This document shows positions 47,363 through 56,339 of a stretch of 64,000 bases of DNA, piece after piece (position 1 is the stretch's first letter; each line of letters opens with the position of its first letter). Source of the DNA: Pseudarthrobacter sp. NIBRBAC000502772. Its GTDB lineage: Bacteria; Actinomycetota; Actinomycetes; Actinomycetales; Micrococcaceae. Below the pieces are notes generated by a model, which was given only the letters and a program-made list of their open reading frames with translations, searched no databases and was not told the origin of the DNA. Made by a program: the position numbers and the translations under genes. The stretch is taken from assembly GCF_006517235.1 (NCBI RefSeq), contig NZ_CP041188.1, positions 1,798,001-1,862,000 of the forward strand, given 5' to 3'.

Positions 47363-48472
47363 CTAGTGGTTCCGGCGTAGTCCGGCCGGCGGGGCCGATG
47401 ACCGGGCCGGGTTGTTCACCGGGTCCTGGTTCACGGGGAGCCGGGAGAGGATGCCCCGGATGACGCTGTGCGGGGTCTCACCGGCGCCGGCCGCCTTCCG
47501 GTCCAGGATGATCCGGTGGGCCAGTACGGATTCCGCAACGCCGACGACGTCGTCTGGCAGCACAAAATCACGGCCGTCCAGCGCCGCCGTGGCCTTCGCG
47601 GCCCGGAGCAGTTGGAGCATGGAGCGTGGGCTGGCGCCCAGCCGGAGCAGGGGGCTTTCGCGCGTTGCGCGGCCTACTGAGACGGTGTATTCCTTGACTG
47701 CCTGGGAGACGTAAACCTGTTGCACCGTGGCGATCATGGCTGCGACGTCCGCCGCGGTGACCACAGCGGCGACGTTGGCCAACGGGGAGGTTGCCTGATG
47801 GGTCTCCAGCATTTCGATTTCGGAGTCCTTGTCCGGATAGCCCATGGAAATCCGCGCCATAAAGCGGTCGCGCTGGGCCTCGGGGAGTGGATAGGTGCCT
47901 TCCATCTCGATCGGGTTCTGGGTTGCCACCACCATGAACGGTTCGTCGAGTTTGTACGAGTCCCCGTCCACGGTCACCTGGTGTTCCTCCATACACTCCA
48001 GGAGGGCGGATTGGGTCTTGGCGGACGCGCGGTTGATTTCATCGCCAATAACAATGTTGGCGAAGACGGCACCCGGGCGGAACTCGAACAGCCGCGACGC
48101 CTGGTTATAGATGGACACGCCGGTCACGTCCGAAGGCAGCAGATCAGGAGTGAACTGAATGCGGCTGACCGTGCAGTCAATGCTCCGGGCGAGGGTCTTG
48201 GCCAGGAGGGTCTTGCCCACACCTGGCACGTCTTCCAGGAGCAGATGGCCCTGGGCCAGCAACACCGTCAGGGCGAGCCTGGCCGCATCCGACTTTCCGT
48301 CAATGACGGTGTTGATCGAGGCCAGGATCCGCTGGCTGGCCGCGTGGAATGAGTCCGCGTCCATGGCTGCTGTCTTGTAACCGTTGAGATGGCCCACCTG
48401 CTCCGTCACGGGGGTGAAGTTCCGGCTGGCAGGGGTTACCTCGTTGACGGCGGTGCGGCGGTGGGAGTCCAT
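47363..48472 (-). CDS. MoxR family AAA+ ATPase
   Basis: A 369-residue AAA+ chaperone-like ATPase. Motifs are LLEDVPGVGKTLLAKTLARS (Walker A), VIGDEINRASAKTQSALLECMEEHQVTV (Walker B with sensor helix), VATQNPIEMEGTYPLPEAQRDRFM (sensor 1 and the arginine finger region). MoxR proteins work with vWA or DUF58 partners in maturation or envelope functions. The frame is open to 48571, but ATG 48472 has AAAGG at 8 nt and matches family N-termini better. First gene of the operon. Confidence 0.93.
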   Translation of the reverse strand: MDSHRRTAVNEVTPASRNFTPVTEQVGHLNGYKTAAMDADSFHAASQRILASINTVIDGKSDAARLALTVLLAQGHLLLEDVPGVGKTLLAKTLARSIDCTVSRIQFTPDLLPSDVTGVSIYNQASRLFEFRPGAVFANIVIGDEINRASAKTQSALLECMEEHQVTVDGDSYKLDEPFMVVATQNPIEMEGTYPLPEAQRDRFMARISMGYPDKDSEIEMLETHQATSPLANVAAVVTAADVAAMIATVQQVYVSQAVKEYTVSVGRATRESPLLRLGASPRSMLQLLRAAKATAALDGRDFVLPDDVVGVAESVLAHRIILDRKAAGAGETPHSVIRGILSRLPVNQDPVNNPARSSAPPAGLRRNH

Positions 48473-48636
48473 CTGCAACCTTTCAGTCCGGGGATCACCC
48501 GGAACGGGACAGCAGGCCTGCCTTCGCCCGGCGGTGGGCGTTCGCATCTGTTCGTACCAGCCTACTAACACAACTGCCCTGGCTGACAGAGTGTTCCGGG
48601 AATTCTGCCGCGATCCGCCGCCGCTAGGCTTGAGGG

Positions 48637-49539
48637 ATGTGCAATTCGCTGATCCCCGCCGCTTACCGTGTCGCCGGGGCGGACCCTGCAGACGCCGGCC
48701 GGAAGGCGCGGCAGGACTATCCGCCGGCGCCGGAGCCGCTGCCGGTCCCCGTGATGGACAACCATACGCACCTGGATTTCCCCGATGGCGAGAGCCCGGT
48801 GGGCATCGCCGCGGCGTTGGATGCAGCCCAGGCCGTCGGAGTGCAGGGGGCCGTCCAGGTGGGCTGCGACCTGGAGTCCTCCCGGTTCACGGTCCGCGCC
48901 GTTGACCTGGACAGCAGGTTGCTGGGGGCAGTGGCATTGCACCCCAACGACGCCCCGGACTATGCCAGGCGCGGCGAGTTGGAGGATGCGCTGGCGGAGA
49001 TTGAGCAACTGGCCGCCCACCCCCGGATCCGGGCTATCGGCGAGACCGGCCTTGATTTCTTCCGCACCGAAGGGGAGGGCCTGGCCCACCAGCGCTATTC
49101 GTTCCGGCGGCATATCGATATTGCCAAGCGCCTGGACCTGACGCTGCAGATCCATGACCGCGACGCGCACGACGACGTCGTGCAGGTCCTGCGCGAGGAG
49201 GGGGCTCCCGAGCGGGTGGTGTTTCATTGCTTCTCGGGTGATGAGGCGCTCGCCAGGATCTGCAATGACGCGGGCTGGAACATGTCCTTTGCCGGCACGC
49301 TGACCTTTAAGAATGCGGCTAACCTCCGCGCCGCGCTGGCAGTGGCAGACCCGGACCTGGTGCTGGTGGAAACGGATGCCCCGTTCCTGACTCCGCATCC
49401 GCACCGCGGCCGTCCCAACGCCAGTTATGTGGTGCCGTACACCGTCCGCGCCATGGCCGAATTGACAGGAACTGACCTCGCCGAGCTCTGCACCCGGATT
49501 AGCGAAAATACCGTGCGGGCGTACGGATCGTGGGACTGA
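48637..49539 (+). CDS. tatD: TatD family metal-dependent hydrolase (DNase)
   Basis: A 300-residue TIM-barrel metallohydrolase. Motifs are MDNHTHLDFPD (HxHxD), AIGETGLDFF (Glu), LQIHDRDAHDDV, VVFHCFSGDEAL (His) and VLVETDAPFLTPHPHRG (Asp). TatD enzymes act as 3'-5' exonucleases on single-stranded DNA/RNA. A 37-residue N-terminal tail precedes the barrel. It is followed by rpfB and rsmA, the order seen in M. tuberculosis. A gap of 220 bp to rpfB holds only a short palindrome and promoter-like A/T-rich segments. Confidence 0.92.
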   Translation: MCNSLIPAAYRVAGADPADAGRKARQDYPPAPEPLPVPVMDNHTHLDFPDGESPVGIAAALDAAQAVGVQGAVQVGCDLESSRFTVRAVDLDSRLLGAVALHPNDAPDYARRGELEDALAEIEQLAAHPRIRAIGETGLDFFRTEGEGLAHQRYSFRRHIDIAKRLDLTLQIHDRDAHDDVVQVLREEGAPERVVFHCFSGDEALARICNDAGWNMSFAGTLTFKNAANLRAALAVADPDLVLVETDAPFLTPHPHRGRPNASYVVPYTVRAMAELTGTDLAELCTRISENTVRAYGSWD

Positions 49540-49566
49540 TCTGGGCCTCGTCACATTGCTTGGTTC

Positions 49567-49581
49567 ACATACCTCGTATGT
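49567..49581. promoter_or_regulatory. Palindrome upstream of rpfB
   Basis: ACATAC-CTC-GTATGT (49567-49581) is a perfect 6-bp inverted repeat, followed by TATAAC (49599-49604), a possible -10 box. It may be an operator of the resuscitation factor gene; the regulator is unknown. Confidence 0.4.
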
Positions 49582-49759
49582 AAATTTCTTGGCCGCTTTA
49601 TAACGCTACGGTTACAGTGGAGAACTATTAGCCGGGGTCGGGGAAGGCCTTCGGATAATTTCACTTCATTCGCAGCAGGATCAGGCTGGGCTTTGATGCC
49701 CTCTGCCTGCCGCGCGGAGTGTGGCGGCGCAACGGTGCCCGGAGCTTGTCCCCAGGGTC

Positions 49760-50971
49760 ATGCGCCGGCTATTTCACTGCGTTTTTCCCCGTGCCCGGAT
49801 GGATCTAAAGTTACGGGCAATCGTGGTCAAGCTCTTCACAACGGACGGCAAGTTCAGTTTTATCAAGGTGGGCACCCAACTGGTGGTGCTGTGTGCGCTG
49901 GTGTTGGGCCTCGTGGCCTTCGTCGGAAATAACAAAACCGTTACCCTCAACGTCGACGGAAAAGTGACTTCGGTCCAGTCCTTCGGCGGCACCGTGGGCC
50001 AGGTCGTAAAAAGCGCCAACGTAGAACTGAAGCCGGCTGACCGCGTCTCGCCCTCGGCGGACGCCAAAGTGGAGAACGGCACCGTGATCAACGTCAACAT
50101 GGCCAAGGCCGTGAAGGTCAGCCTGGACGGTTCCGAAAAGACCATCAACACCACGGCGCCGGATGTTGCGGGCCTCGTCACCGAACTGGGAGTGGCCAGC
50201 TCCTCCTCCGTTTCCGTCCCGAAGGACGCCCAGCTCGCCGTGGCCGGATCGTTTGTCTCCATCTCCACACCCAAGACCGTCAGCATCGTTGCCGACGGCA
50301 AGGCCTCCACGGCCACCACCACCGCGGGGACCGTCGCCCAGGTGCTGGAGGACGCCGGCATCACCCTCGGCGTCGACGACCGTACTTCCCAGCCGGGCAA
50401 CGCGCACGTGGTTAACAACATGGTGGTTAAGGTCTCCCGGGTGGATACCAGCCAGACCGCGGCCACCACTGAAGATGTTGCTTTCGACAGCATGACCACT
50501 GAGAGCGCTGAGCTTCTCAAGGGCGAGAAAGAGGTCACCCAGGCCGGCGTGGCCGGCAAAGTGGAGAAGAGCTTCAAGCTGGTGATGGTTGACGGCCGTG
50601 AAGCCTCGCGGACGCTGGTCTCCGAAACTGTTTCCGTCCAGCCCGTGACGGAAAAAGTCACAGTAGGCACCAAGGCAAAGCCCGCAGCCGCCGGAACGAA
50701 CACCGGCGCCTCCGCCCCGGCCATGATGAACGAGGCCATGTGGGACAAGATCGCCCAGTGTGAGTCCACCGGAAACTGGTCCATCAACTCGGGCAACGGC
50801 TACTACGGCGGCCTCCAGTTCGACATCCAGACCTGGATCGGCTCCGGCGGCGGCGCCTACGCCCCCAACGCCAGCCTCGCCACCAAGGCACAGCAGATCG
50901 ACATCGCCAACCGCGTGTACGCACAGCGTGGCCTGCAGCCGTGGGGCTGTGGCTGGGCCGCTACAAGCTAG
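49760..50971 (+). CDS. rpfB: Resuscitation-promoting factor, RpfB type
   Basis: A 403-residue cell-wall lytic transglycosylase that stimulates growth of dormant cells. Order: basic start, membrane anchor (FIKVGTQLVVLCALVLGLVAFVG, ~35-57), three DUF348 repeats (KTVTLNVDGKVTSVQSFGGTVGQVV and two later), a G5 domain (~225-305), a short linker, then the Rpf domain MWDKIAQCESTGNWSINSGNGYYGGLQFD. The last holds the catalytic Glu in QCES and ends at PWGCGWAATS with the disulfide partner. The start is uncertain: ATG 49760, ATG 49799 and a GTG at 49721 are all possible, and none has a strong ribosome site. Confidence 0.93.
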   Translation: MRRLFHCVFPRARMDLKLRAIVVKLFTTDGKFSFIKVGTQLVVLCALVLGLVAFVGNNKTVTLNVDGKVTSVQSFGGTVGQVVKSANVELKPADRVSPSADAKVENGTVINVNMAKAVKVSLDGSEKTINTTAPDVAGLVTELGVASSSSVSVPKDAQLAVAGSFVSISTPKTVSIVADGKASTATTTAGTVAQVLEDAGITLGVDDRTSQPGNAHVVNNMVVKVSRVDTSQTAATTEDVAFDSMTTESAELLKGEKEVTQAGVAGKVEKSFKLVMVDGREASRTLVSETVSVQPVTEKVTVGTKAKPAAAGTNTGASAPAMMNEAMWDKIAQCESTGNWSINSGNGYYGGLQFDIQTWIGSGGGAYAPNASLATKAQQIDIANRVYAQRGLQPWGCGWAATS

Positions 50972-51030
50972 GCACCAATGAGCACCTGCACTGGCGGCAG
51001 CTGACCACAGCCACCAACCAAGCAGAAGAC

Positions 51031-51066
51031 AGCGGCCGGCCCCGGATTGTCCCGGGGCCGGCCGCT
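51031..51066 (+). terminator. Terminator of rpfB
   Basis: A perfect 15-bp GC stem, AGCGGCCGGCCCCGG (51031-51045) with 51052-51066 and a 6-nt loop, lies 60 bp after the stop. It has no T-run. Confidence 0.8.
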
Positions 51067-51155
51067 GCCGTTAAGCGGAAACACGCACCGCGTAACACGC
51101 ATGATCCGCGCGGAAAGCGGATGGCCCGTCACTGCGGCCGGGATAGGATGCCTAG

Positions 51156-52028
51156 GTGACTGAACCGACTGCCGCCGCGCCCGCACCCCTCTTCGGTGCT
51201 TCCGACATACGCCGGCTGGCGGAAGAAATCGGTATCCGGCCCACCAAGACACTGGGACAGAACTTCGTCATCGATGGCAACACCATCCGCCGGATCGTCT
51301 CCGTTGCCAACATTGGGCCAACCGAGACGGTGCTGGAAGTCGGGCCCGGCCTTGGTTCCCTCACGCTGGGCCTGCTGGATGCCGCGCAGACGGTGGTCGC
51401 CGTCGAAATTGATCCGGTCCTGGCGGCAAAGCTGCCGGAAACCGTGAAAGCATGGCGGCCGGAGGCGGCGGGCGCTTTCCACCTGGTCCAGGCGGACGCC
51501 ATGAAGGTCACATCGCTTCCCGTTGAGCCCACCGCCATTGTGGCGAACCTGCCCTACAACGTGGCGGTGCCGGTGGTCCTGCACCTGCTCCAGCATTTCC
51601 CCAGCCTGCAGCACGGTCTGGTGATGGTCCAGGACGAGGTGGCTGACCGGCTGGCCGCAGGGCCAGGATCAAAGACCTACGGGGTGCCCTCGGTCAAGGC
51701 GGCCTGGTACAGCAGCATGCGCAAGGCCGGGGTGATCGGCATGAACGTCTTCTGGCCTGCGCCGAAGATCCAATCCGGGCTCGTGGCCTTCACCCGGCGG
51801 GAACCGCCTGAAACAACCGCCACCCGTGAGCAGGTGTTCGCCGTGATCGACGCTGCCTTCGCCCAGCGCCGGAAGACGCTGAGGGCCGCCCTGGCTGGCT
51901 GGGCCGGCGGCGCAGCCGAGGCCGAGCGCTGCCTCATCGCCGCAGGAGTGGCCCCATCGGCCCGGGGCGAAGTCATCGACATCCACGCCTTTGCACGGAT
52001 TGCCGAAGCCCGCGAGGCCGGGTCGTGA
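51156..52028 (+). CDS. rsmA: 16S rRNA dimethyladenosine transferase RsmA/KsgA
   Basis: SAM-dependent dimethylation of the two adjacent adenines in helix 45 of 16S rRNA, 290 residues. Motifs are [37 protein letters not shown] (SAM loop), [15 protein letters not shown] (NLPY catalytic) and the C-terminal [13 protein letters not shown]. The GTG 51156 start lies close behind TAGGAT-like sequence (51143-51148) and may be leaderless. The stop overlaps the ispE GTG by 4 bp. Confidence 0.95.
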   Translation: MTEPTAAAPAPLFGASDIRRLAEEIGIRPTKTLGQNFVIDGNTIRRIVSVANIGPTETVLEVGPGLGSLTLGLLDAAQTVVAVEIDPVLAAKLPETVKAWRPEAAGAFHLVQADAMKVTSLPVEPTAIVANLPYNVAVPVVLHLLQHFPSLQHGLVMVQDEVADRLAAGPGSKTYGVPSVKAAWYSSMRKAGVIGMNVFWPAPKIQSGLVAFTRREPPETTATREQVFAVIDAAFAQRRKTLRAALAGWAGGAAEAERCLIAAGVAPSARGEVIDIHAFARIAEAREAGS

Positions 52029-52987
52029 AGGCAGCCGCCGGGAAGTTTCCCGCACGGACGGTCCGTGTGAAGGCGCCCGGCAAGGTTAATGTTTCCCTGG
52101 ACGTGGGACCCTTGCGCGCTGACGGCTACCATTCAGTTGCCAGCGTGTACCTGGCCGTTTCCCTCTATGAGGAAGTGGCTGCCACCAGCACGGAGACGCC
52201 GGGGATCACCGTCAGCATCAGCCCTGACAGCACCCTGGACCTGGACGGCGTGCATATTCCGCTGGACGAGAAGAACCTGGCCTACAAGGCCGCAGCCATC
52301 ATGGCCGATGTCTCCGAGCATTCCACCGGCGTACACCTTGAAATCACCAAGCGGGTCCCCGTGGCCGGGGGCATGGGCGGCGGCTCGGCCGATGCCGCAG
52401 CCACCCTGCTGGCCTGCGACGCGCTCTGGAACAGCGGGCTGTCGCGGGATGAGTTGGCCCATCTGGCCGCCGAATTGGGTGCCGACGTCCCGTTCTCCCT
52501 CCTCGGCGGAACCGCCGTCGGGCTTGGCGTTGGCGACGACCTTTCGCCGGCACTGGCCAAAGCCCAAACGGACTGGGTCCTCGTGGCGGCGGACTACGGG
52601 CTGCCCACCCCCGAAGTCTTCCGCACCCTGGACCGGCTCCGGGAGGCAGAAGGACTGGACGTTGCCGAGCCCACGGCCGTGGATCCCAAGATCCTGCAGG
52701 CGCTGCGGAGCGGGGACGCCGATGCCCTGAGCCGGGTCCTGGTGAACGATCTGCAGCGGGCCTCCATTGAACTTTCCCCCGCGCTCCGCGATACGCTGGG
52801 ACGAGGTGAAGCGCTCGGCGCCCTGGCCGGAATCGTATCCGGTTCCGGACCCACCGTGGCGCTGTTGACCCACAATCCTGCCGCCGCCGAAAACCTGGCG
52901 GAGGACCTGCGGCACTACGGGCTGACGGCATTCCCTGTCCACGGGCCCGTGCATGGCGCGCGCATCATCTCCGATACTCTCCTTTAA
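52025..52987 (+). CDS. ispE: 4-(cytidine 5'-diphospho)-2-C-methyl-D-erythritol kinase
   Basis: GHMP kinase of the MEP isoprenoid pathway, 320 residues. Blocks are [24 protein letters not shown] (N-terminal GHMP element), [22 protein letters not shown] (ATP loop) and [14 protein letters not shown] (C-terminal). The GTG start overlaps the rsmA stop, so the genes are coupled. With the cis-prenyltransferase at 4.5 kb it shows the organism uses the MEP route. Confidence 0.95.
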   Translation: MKAAAGKFPARTVRVKAPGKVNVSLDVGPLRADGYHSVASVYLAVSLYEEVAATSTETPGITVSISPDSTLDLDGVHIPLDEKNLAYKAAAIMADVSEHSTGVHLEITKRVPVAGGMGGGSADAAATLLACDALWNSGLSRDELAHLAAELGADVPFSLLGGTAVGLGVGDDLSPALAKAQTDWVLVAADYGLPTPEVFRTLDRLREAEGLDVAEPTAVDPKILQALRSGDADALSRVLVNDLQRASIELSPALRDTLGRGEALGALAGIVSGSGPTVALLTHNPAAAENLAEDLRHYGLTAFPVHGPVHGARIISDTLL

Positions 52988-53025
52988 GAGCCCCCTTCCG
53001 TACTGAGCAGCAGAAAGCAGTCCCC

Positions 53026-54852
53026 TTGGCACACCTTCTTGGCGGCGAAAACCTTACGGTTTCGTACGCAACGCGCACCGTCCTGGACGGCATCACCCTC
53101 GGACTCGAGGAAGGTGACAGGATCGGCATGGTGGGCCGGAACGGCGACGGCAAGTCCACGCTGATGCGCCTCCTGGCCTTGCGCTCCACCCCGGACTCGG
53201 GCCGCGTGACCAAGCGCAGTGAAGTCAACATCGGCTACCTGGACCAGAGCGACGTGCTCGACGGCGACCTCACAGTGGGCGCTGCGATCGTCGGCGACCA
53301 GGCCGACTATGAATGGGCCCGCAATCCCCAGATCCGCGAAGTCATGGGCGGCCTGGTGTCCGACGTCGACTGGCATGCGAACGTCCACGCCCTCTCCGGC
53401 GGTCAGAAGCGGCGGGTGGCGCTGGCCAAGCTGCTGATCGAGGACCATGACGTCATCATGCTCGACGAACCGACCAACCACCTCGACGTCGAAGGAGTCG
53501 CCTGGCTGTCGCGGCACCTGAAGACCCGGTGGCGGGCAAACCAGGGCGCCTTCCTGGTGGTCACCCACGACCGCTGGTTCCTGGACGAAGTCTGCACCAA
53601 GACCTGGGAAATCCACGACGGCATCATGGACCCGTTCGACGGCGGCTACGCGGCCTACGTGCTGGCCCGTGCCGAGCGTGACCGGGCGGCGAATGTTATG
53701 GAAGGCAAGCGCCAGATGCTCGTGAAAAAGGAGCTCGCCTGGCTTCGCCGCGGCGCTCCGGCCCGCACGGCCAAGCCGAAATTCCGCATCGAGGCCGCCA
53801 ACGCCCTCATCGCCGACGTGCCCGAGCCGCGTGACTCCACAGCCCTGAGCAAGATGGCCACCGCCCGGCTCGGCAAGGACGTCCTGGACCTCGAGAACGT
53901 CTCACTGGACTTCCTCGGCGGCGACCCCGGACAGAAACTCTTCGACAACATCACACTGCGGCTTGCCCCCGGCGAGCGGCTTGGCCTGGTGGGCGTCAAC
54001 GGCGCCGGCAAGACCACCCTGCTGAAACTCCTCAACGGCGAGATTGAGCCGTCATCCGGCAAGGTCAAGCGCGGCAAGACCGTGGTCACCGCCGTGCTGA
54101 CCCAGGAGGTCAAAGAGCTCGACGACGTCTCGGACCTGCGCGTGATCGAAGTCATCGAGCGCGAAAAGCGGTCCTTTAACGTGGGCGGCAAGGAATTCAC
54201 GGCGGGCCAGCTTGTGGAGCAGCTCGGCTTCACCAACGAAAAGCAGTGGACCCCGGTCAGGGATCTGTCCGGTGGTGAGCGCCGGCGCCTCCAGCTCCTG
54301 CGCCTGCTGGTGGGGGAGCCGAACGTGCTGATGCTCGATGAGCCCACCAACGACCTCGACACCGACACCCTCGCCGCCGTCGAAGACGTCCTTGACGGCT
54401 GGCCTGGCACGCTCGTTGTGGTCAGCCACGACCGTTACCTGCTGGAACGCGTGACAGACCACCAGATGGCGCTGCTTGGTGACGGCAAGATCCGCGCCCT
54501 GCCGCGCGGCGTGGACCAGTATCTGGAGCTCCGCGAATCCGCCCTGGCCGGCTCCACGATCACCGGCGGCGGCAACCCCGTCACCGGTCCGAGCGGCAGC
54601 TCCGCCCCCGCAGCCTCCGGTTCCTCCGAAGCCGAAAAGCGCGACGCCCGGAAGGCCAAGAACCGGATCGAGCGCCAGCTGGGCAAACTGGAGCAGCAGG
54701 AAAAGAAGATTCACGACCAAATGGTCAAGAGCACCGCAGCATCCGACTTCGACGCCCTCGCCGACCAGAACAAAAAACTCAAGGACCTCGCCACCGACCG
54801 CGAAGCCCTGGAGCTCGAATGGATGGAAGCCCTGGAAGTCCTTGGCGAATAA
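53026..54852 (+). CDS. ABC-F family ATPase
   Basis: A 608-residue duplicated ABC protein without membrane domains, acting on ribosomes (translation factor or antibiotic protection type). Cassette 1 has GMVGRNGDGKSTLMRLL, LSGGQKRRVALAKLL, VIMLDEPTNHLD. Cassette 2 has GVNGAGKTTLLKLLN, LSGGERRRLQLLRLL, VLMLDEPTNDLD. An interdomain linker and a C-terminal coiled coil (~540-605, RIERQLGKLEQQEKKIHDQ) place it near Uup/EttA-like proteins. The start is TTG 53026, 38 bp after ispE. It is followed by the 527-bp repeat region. Confidence 0.92.
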   Translation: MAHLLGGENLTVSYATRTVLDGITLGLEEGDRIGMVGRNGDGKSTLMRLLALRSTPDSGRVTKRSEVNIGYLDQSDVLDGDLTVGAAIVGDQADYEWARNPQIREVMGGLVSDVDWHANVHALSGGQKRRVALAKLLIEDHDVIMLDEPTNHLDVEGVAWLSRHLKTRWRANQGAFLVVTHDRWFLDEVCTKTWEIHDGIMDPFDGGYAAYVLARAERDRAANVMEGKRQMLVKKELAWLRRGAPARTAKPKFRIEAANALIADVPEPRDSTALSKMATARLGKDVLDLENVSLDFLGGDPGQKLFDNITLRLAPGERLGLVGVNGAGKTTLLKLLNGEIEPSSGKVKRGKTVVTAVLTQEVKELDDVSDLRVIEVIEREKRSFNVGGKEFTAGQLVEQLGFTNEKQWTPVRDLSGGERRRLQLLRLLVGEPNVLMLDEPTNDLDTDTLAAVEDVLDGWPGTLVVVSHDRYLLERVTDHQMALLGDGKIRALPRGVDQYLELRESALAGSTITGGGNPVTGPSGSSAPAASGSSEAEKRDARKAKNRIERQLGKLEQQEKKIHDQMVKSTAASDFDALADQNKKLKDLATDREALELEWMEALEVLGE

Positions 54853-54930
54853 CCCTCCGTTGGTGCGGCGGCGGCTTGGGTGCCGGAGCCGGCCCTTCGG
54901 CGTCCGCCCGACTTGGATGCCACAGCTGGC

Positions 54931-55025
54931 CCTTCCGCGTCGCTTAGACACGTCGCAAAGGGGGCATTCCGGTCGCTGAGCGACCTCCATGCCCCGTTGC
55001 GCCGCGATGCGCTCCTTTCGGAAGG
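54931..55025 (-). repeat. 95-nt structured dispersed element, copy B (inverted)
   Basis: The reverse complement aligns without gaps to copies A and C. It starts CCTTCCGAAAGGAGCGCATC and ends ..ACGCGGAAGG. Compensatory changes relative to A include outer columns 6:90 (C-G), 7:89 (G-C), inner 29:68 (A-T), 34:62 (G-C) and 36:60 (A-T). It begins 78 bp after the ABC-F stop, in the 54853-55379 gap, which contains no recognisable gene. Confidence 0.8.
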
Positions 55026-55240
55026 ACCAGCTCCGGCGCGCCGATGTCACCTTCCCGAAGGATCACCTCCCGACAACGAACGCCACCTCACACAAAGGAG
55101 CAGCAGGCGACTCGCGTGGAACCTTCGGCAGGTGGGTGAGGGGGCGGGTGCGGCGGCGGCAGATCCCGTCCTGCATCTTAGGCACTGCATATGCGGCGGC
55201 ACCTCGCGAAGGGAACGCTAGTCAATAGCGGTGCGGGGGG

Positions 55241-55335
55241 CCTTCGCGTAGGAGCGCATCGCGGCGCATCGTGGCGTGAAGGTCGCCCAGCGACCGCAGC
55301 GACACCTATGCGCTGTGTCTAAGCGACGGCGAAGG
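55241..55335 (+). repeat. 95-nt structured dispersed element, copy C
   Basis: Same element as copy A in direct orientation, and inverted with respect to copy B 215 bp upstream. Outer column 6:90 is G-C here and 32:64 is T-A; pair 34:62 is mismatched. It lies 44 bp before the convergent tetR stop. The 215 bp between B and C is GC-rich and shows no open frame of note. Confidence 0.8.
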
Positions 55336-55379
55336 GTTCCCGCGCTGCGTAGGTGACCACGCGGGCATGAAGGTAACAC

Positions 55380-56006
55380 TCATGCTTCGGACTTCAGCTC
55401 GGGGTCTTTTTGGAGGCCTGTGAGGCCGTTCCAGGCGAGGTTGACCAGGTGCGCGGCGACGGTGTGTTTGTCGGGCTGGCGGCTGTCCTGCCACCATTGG
55501 CCGGTCATGGCCACCATGCCCACGAGCATCTGGGCGTACATCGCGCCGTCCTGGGCGCTGAACCCGCGGCGGTGGAATTCGTCGGACAGGATGTGTTCCA
55601 CGCGGGCGGTGACCTGGGACAGCAGGGTGGAGAAAGCGCCTTCGGGCTGCGATGGCGGTGCGTCGCGCATGAGTATCCGGAAGCCCTCCGCCCGGTCCTC
55701 AATGTAGGTGAGGAGGGCCAGGGCGGCGCGTTCCACCAGGACGCGCGGTTTGCCTTCTTCGGTCAGGGCAGCGGTGATCGAGTCCAGCAGGATGTGAAAC
55801 TCGAAGTCCACCACCTGCGTGTACAGGCCCTCCTTGGAGCCGAAATGTTCGTAGATCACGGGCTTGGAAACGCCGGCGCAGGCCGCGATTTCCTCAATGG
55901 TGGTCCCGTCGAGCCCGCGAGCGGCAAAAAGGCCACGGCCGACGTCGACCAGCTGGCCGCGCCGCTGTACGCCTGTCATCCGTGTCCGGGGTGGGTTATT
56001 GCTCAC
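55380..56006 (-). CDS. TetR/AcrR family transcriptional regulator
   Basis: A 208-residue repressor-type regulator. The N-terminal HTH is RRGQLVDVGRGLFAARGLDGTTIEEIAACAGVSKPVIYEHFGSKEGLY with the TetR YEHFGSKE signature. The C-terminal domain has HRRGFSAQDGAMYAQMLVGMVAMTGQWW, typical of a TetR_C pattern in this group. The frame is open to 56180, but GTG 56006 is the usual start with GGA ~5 nt upstream. It is divergent from tRNA-Gln/glmU and has no obvious target gene beside it. Confidence 0.9.
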   Translation of the reverse strand: MSNNPPRTRMTGVQRRGQLVDVGRGLFAARGLDGTTIEEIAACAGVSKPVIYEHFGSKEGLYTQVVDFEFHILLDSITAALTEEGKPRVLVERAALALLTYIEDRAEGFRILMRDAPPSQPEGAFSTLLSQVTARVEHILSDEFHRRGFSAQDGAMYAQMLVGMVAMTGQWWQDSRQPDKHTVAAHLVNLAWNGLTGLQKDPELKSEA

Positions 56007-56156
56007 ATTTCCATCATGCCCTAGCGCTGCTGAAACCAGTTGGAACCGGTGGCGGTGCACTGGCCTGGCTGCCGTGATTCCGGCCAATGTCGCGGGCTGC
56101 CCTGAAGCCATGGCAAAATAAATACTTGTGCCTTGGCCTTTGCGCCTGTGGCATGG

Positions 56157-56228
56157 TCCGCCCTGGTGTAATGGCAGCACCCCGGCCTTTGGAGCCGTGG
56201 AGTATAGGTTCGAATCCTATGGGCGGAA
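56157..56228 (+). tRNA. tRNA-Gln (anticodon TTG)
   Basis: A 72-nt cloverleaf: acceptor TCCGCCC/GGGCGGA, D stem GTGT/GCAC, anticodon loop CTTTGGA (anticodon TTG, reading CAA), variable loop GGAGT and T arm ATAGG-TTCGAAT-CCTAT. The anticodon stem has a C-U mismatch at its outer pair. CCA is not encoded. It lies 111 bp upstream of glmU, on the same strand. Confidence 0.93.
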
Positions 56229-56339
56229 CTGCTGTGCGAAGACCGTCCAGTAGGATGAACTCGGTGCCCCGCCGTGAATTTTTGGCCGGACAGGCACCGC
56301 GCCCAGCGCAACGCGCAACCAAGCAAGGAGAACCCGTAC

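Noticed and set aside
49560..49760. Possible cyclic di-AMP (ydaO/yuaA) riboswitch before rpfB
   Set aside because: The region is the right place and has a GCCGGGG stretch, but the conserved downstream blocks (CAGCTAACC-type and GGGTGAATC-type segments) are not present.
55026..55240. Hidden small gene between repeat copies B and C
   Set aside because: Open frames on both strands are short, low-complexity and without ribosome sites.
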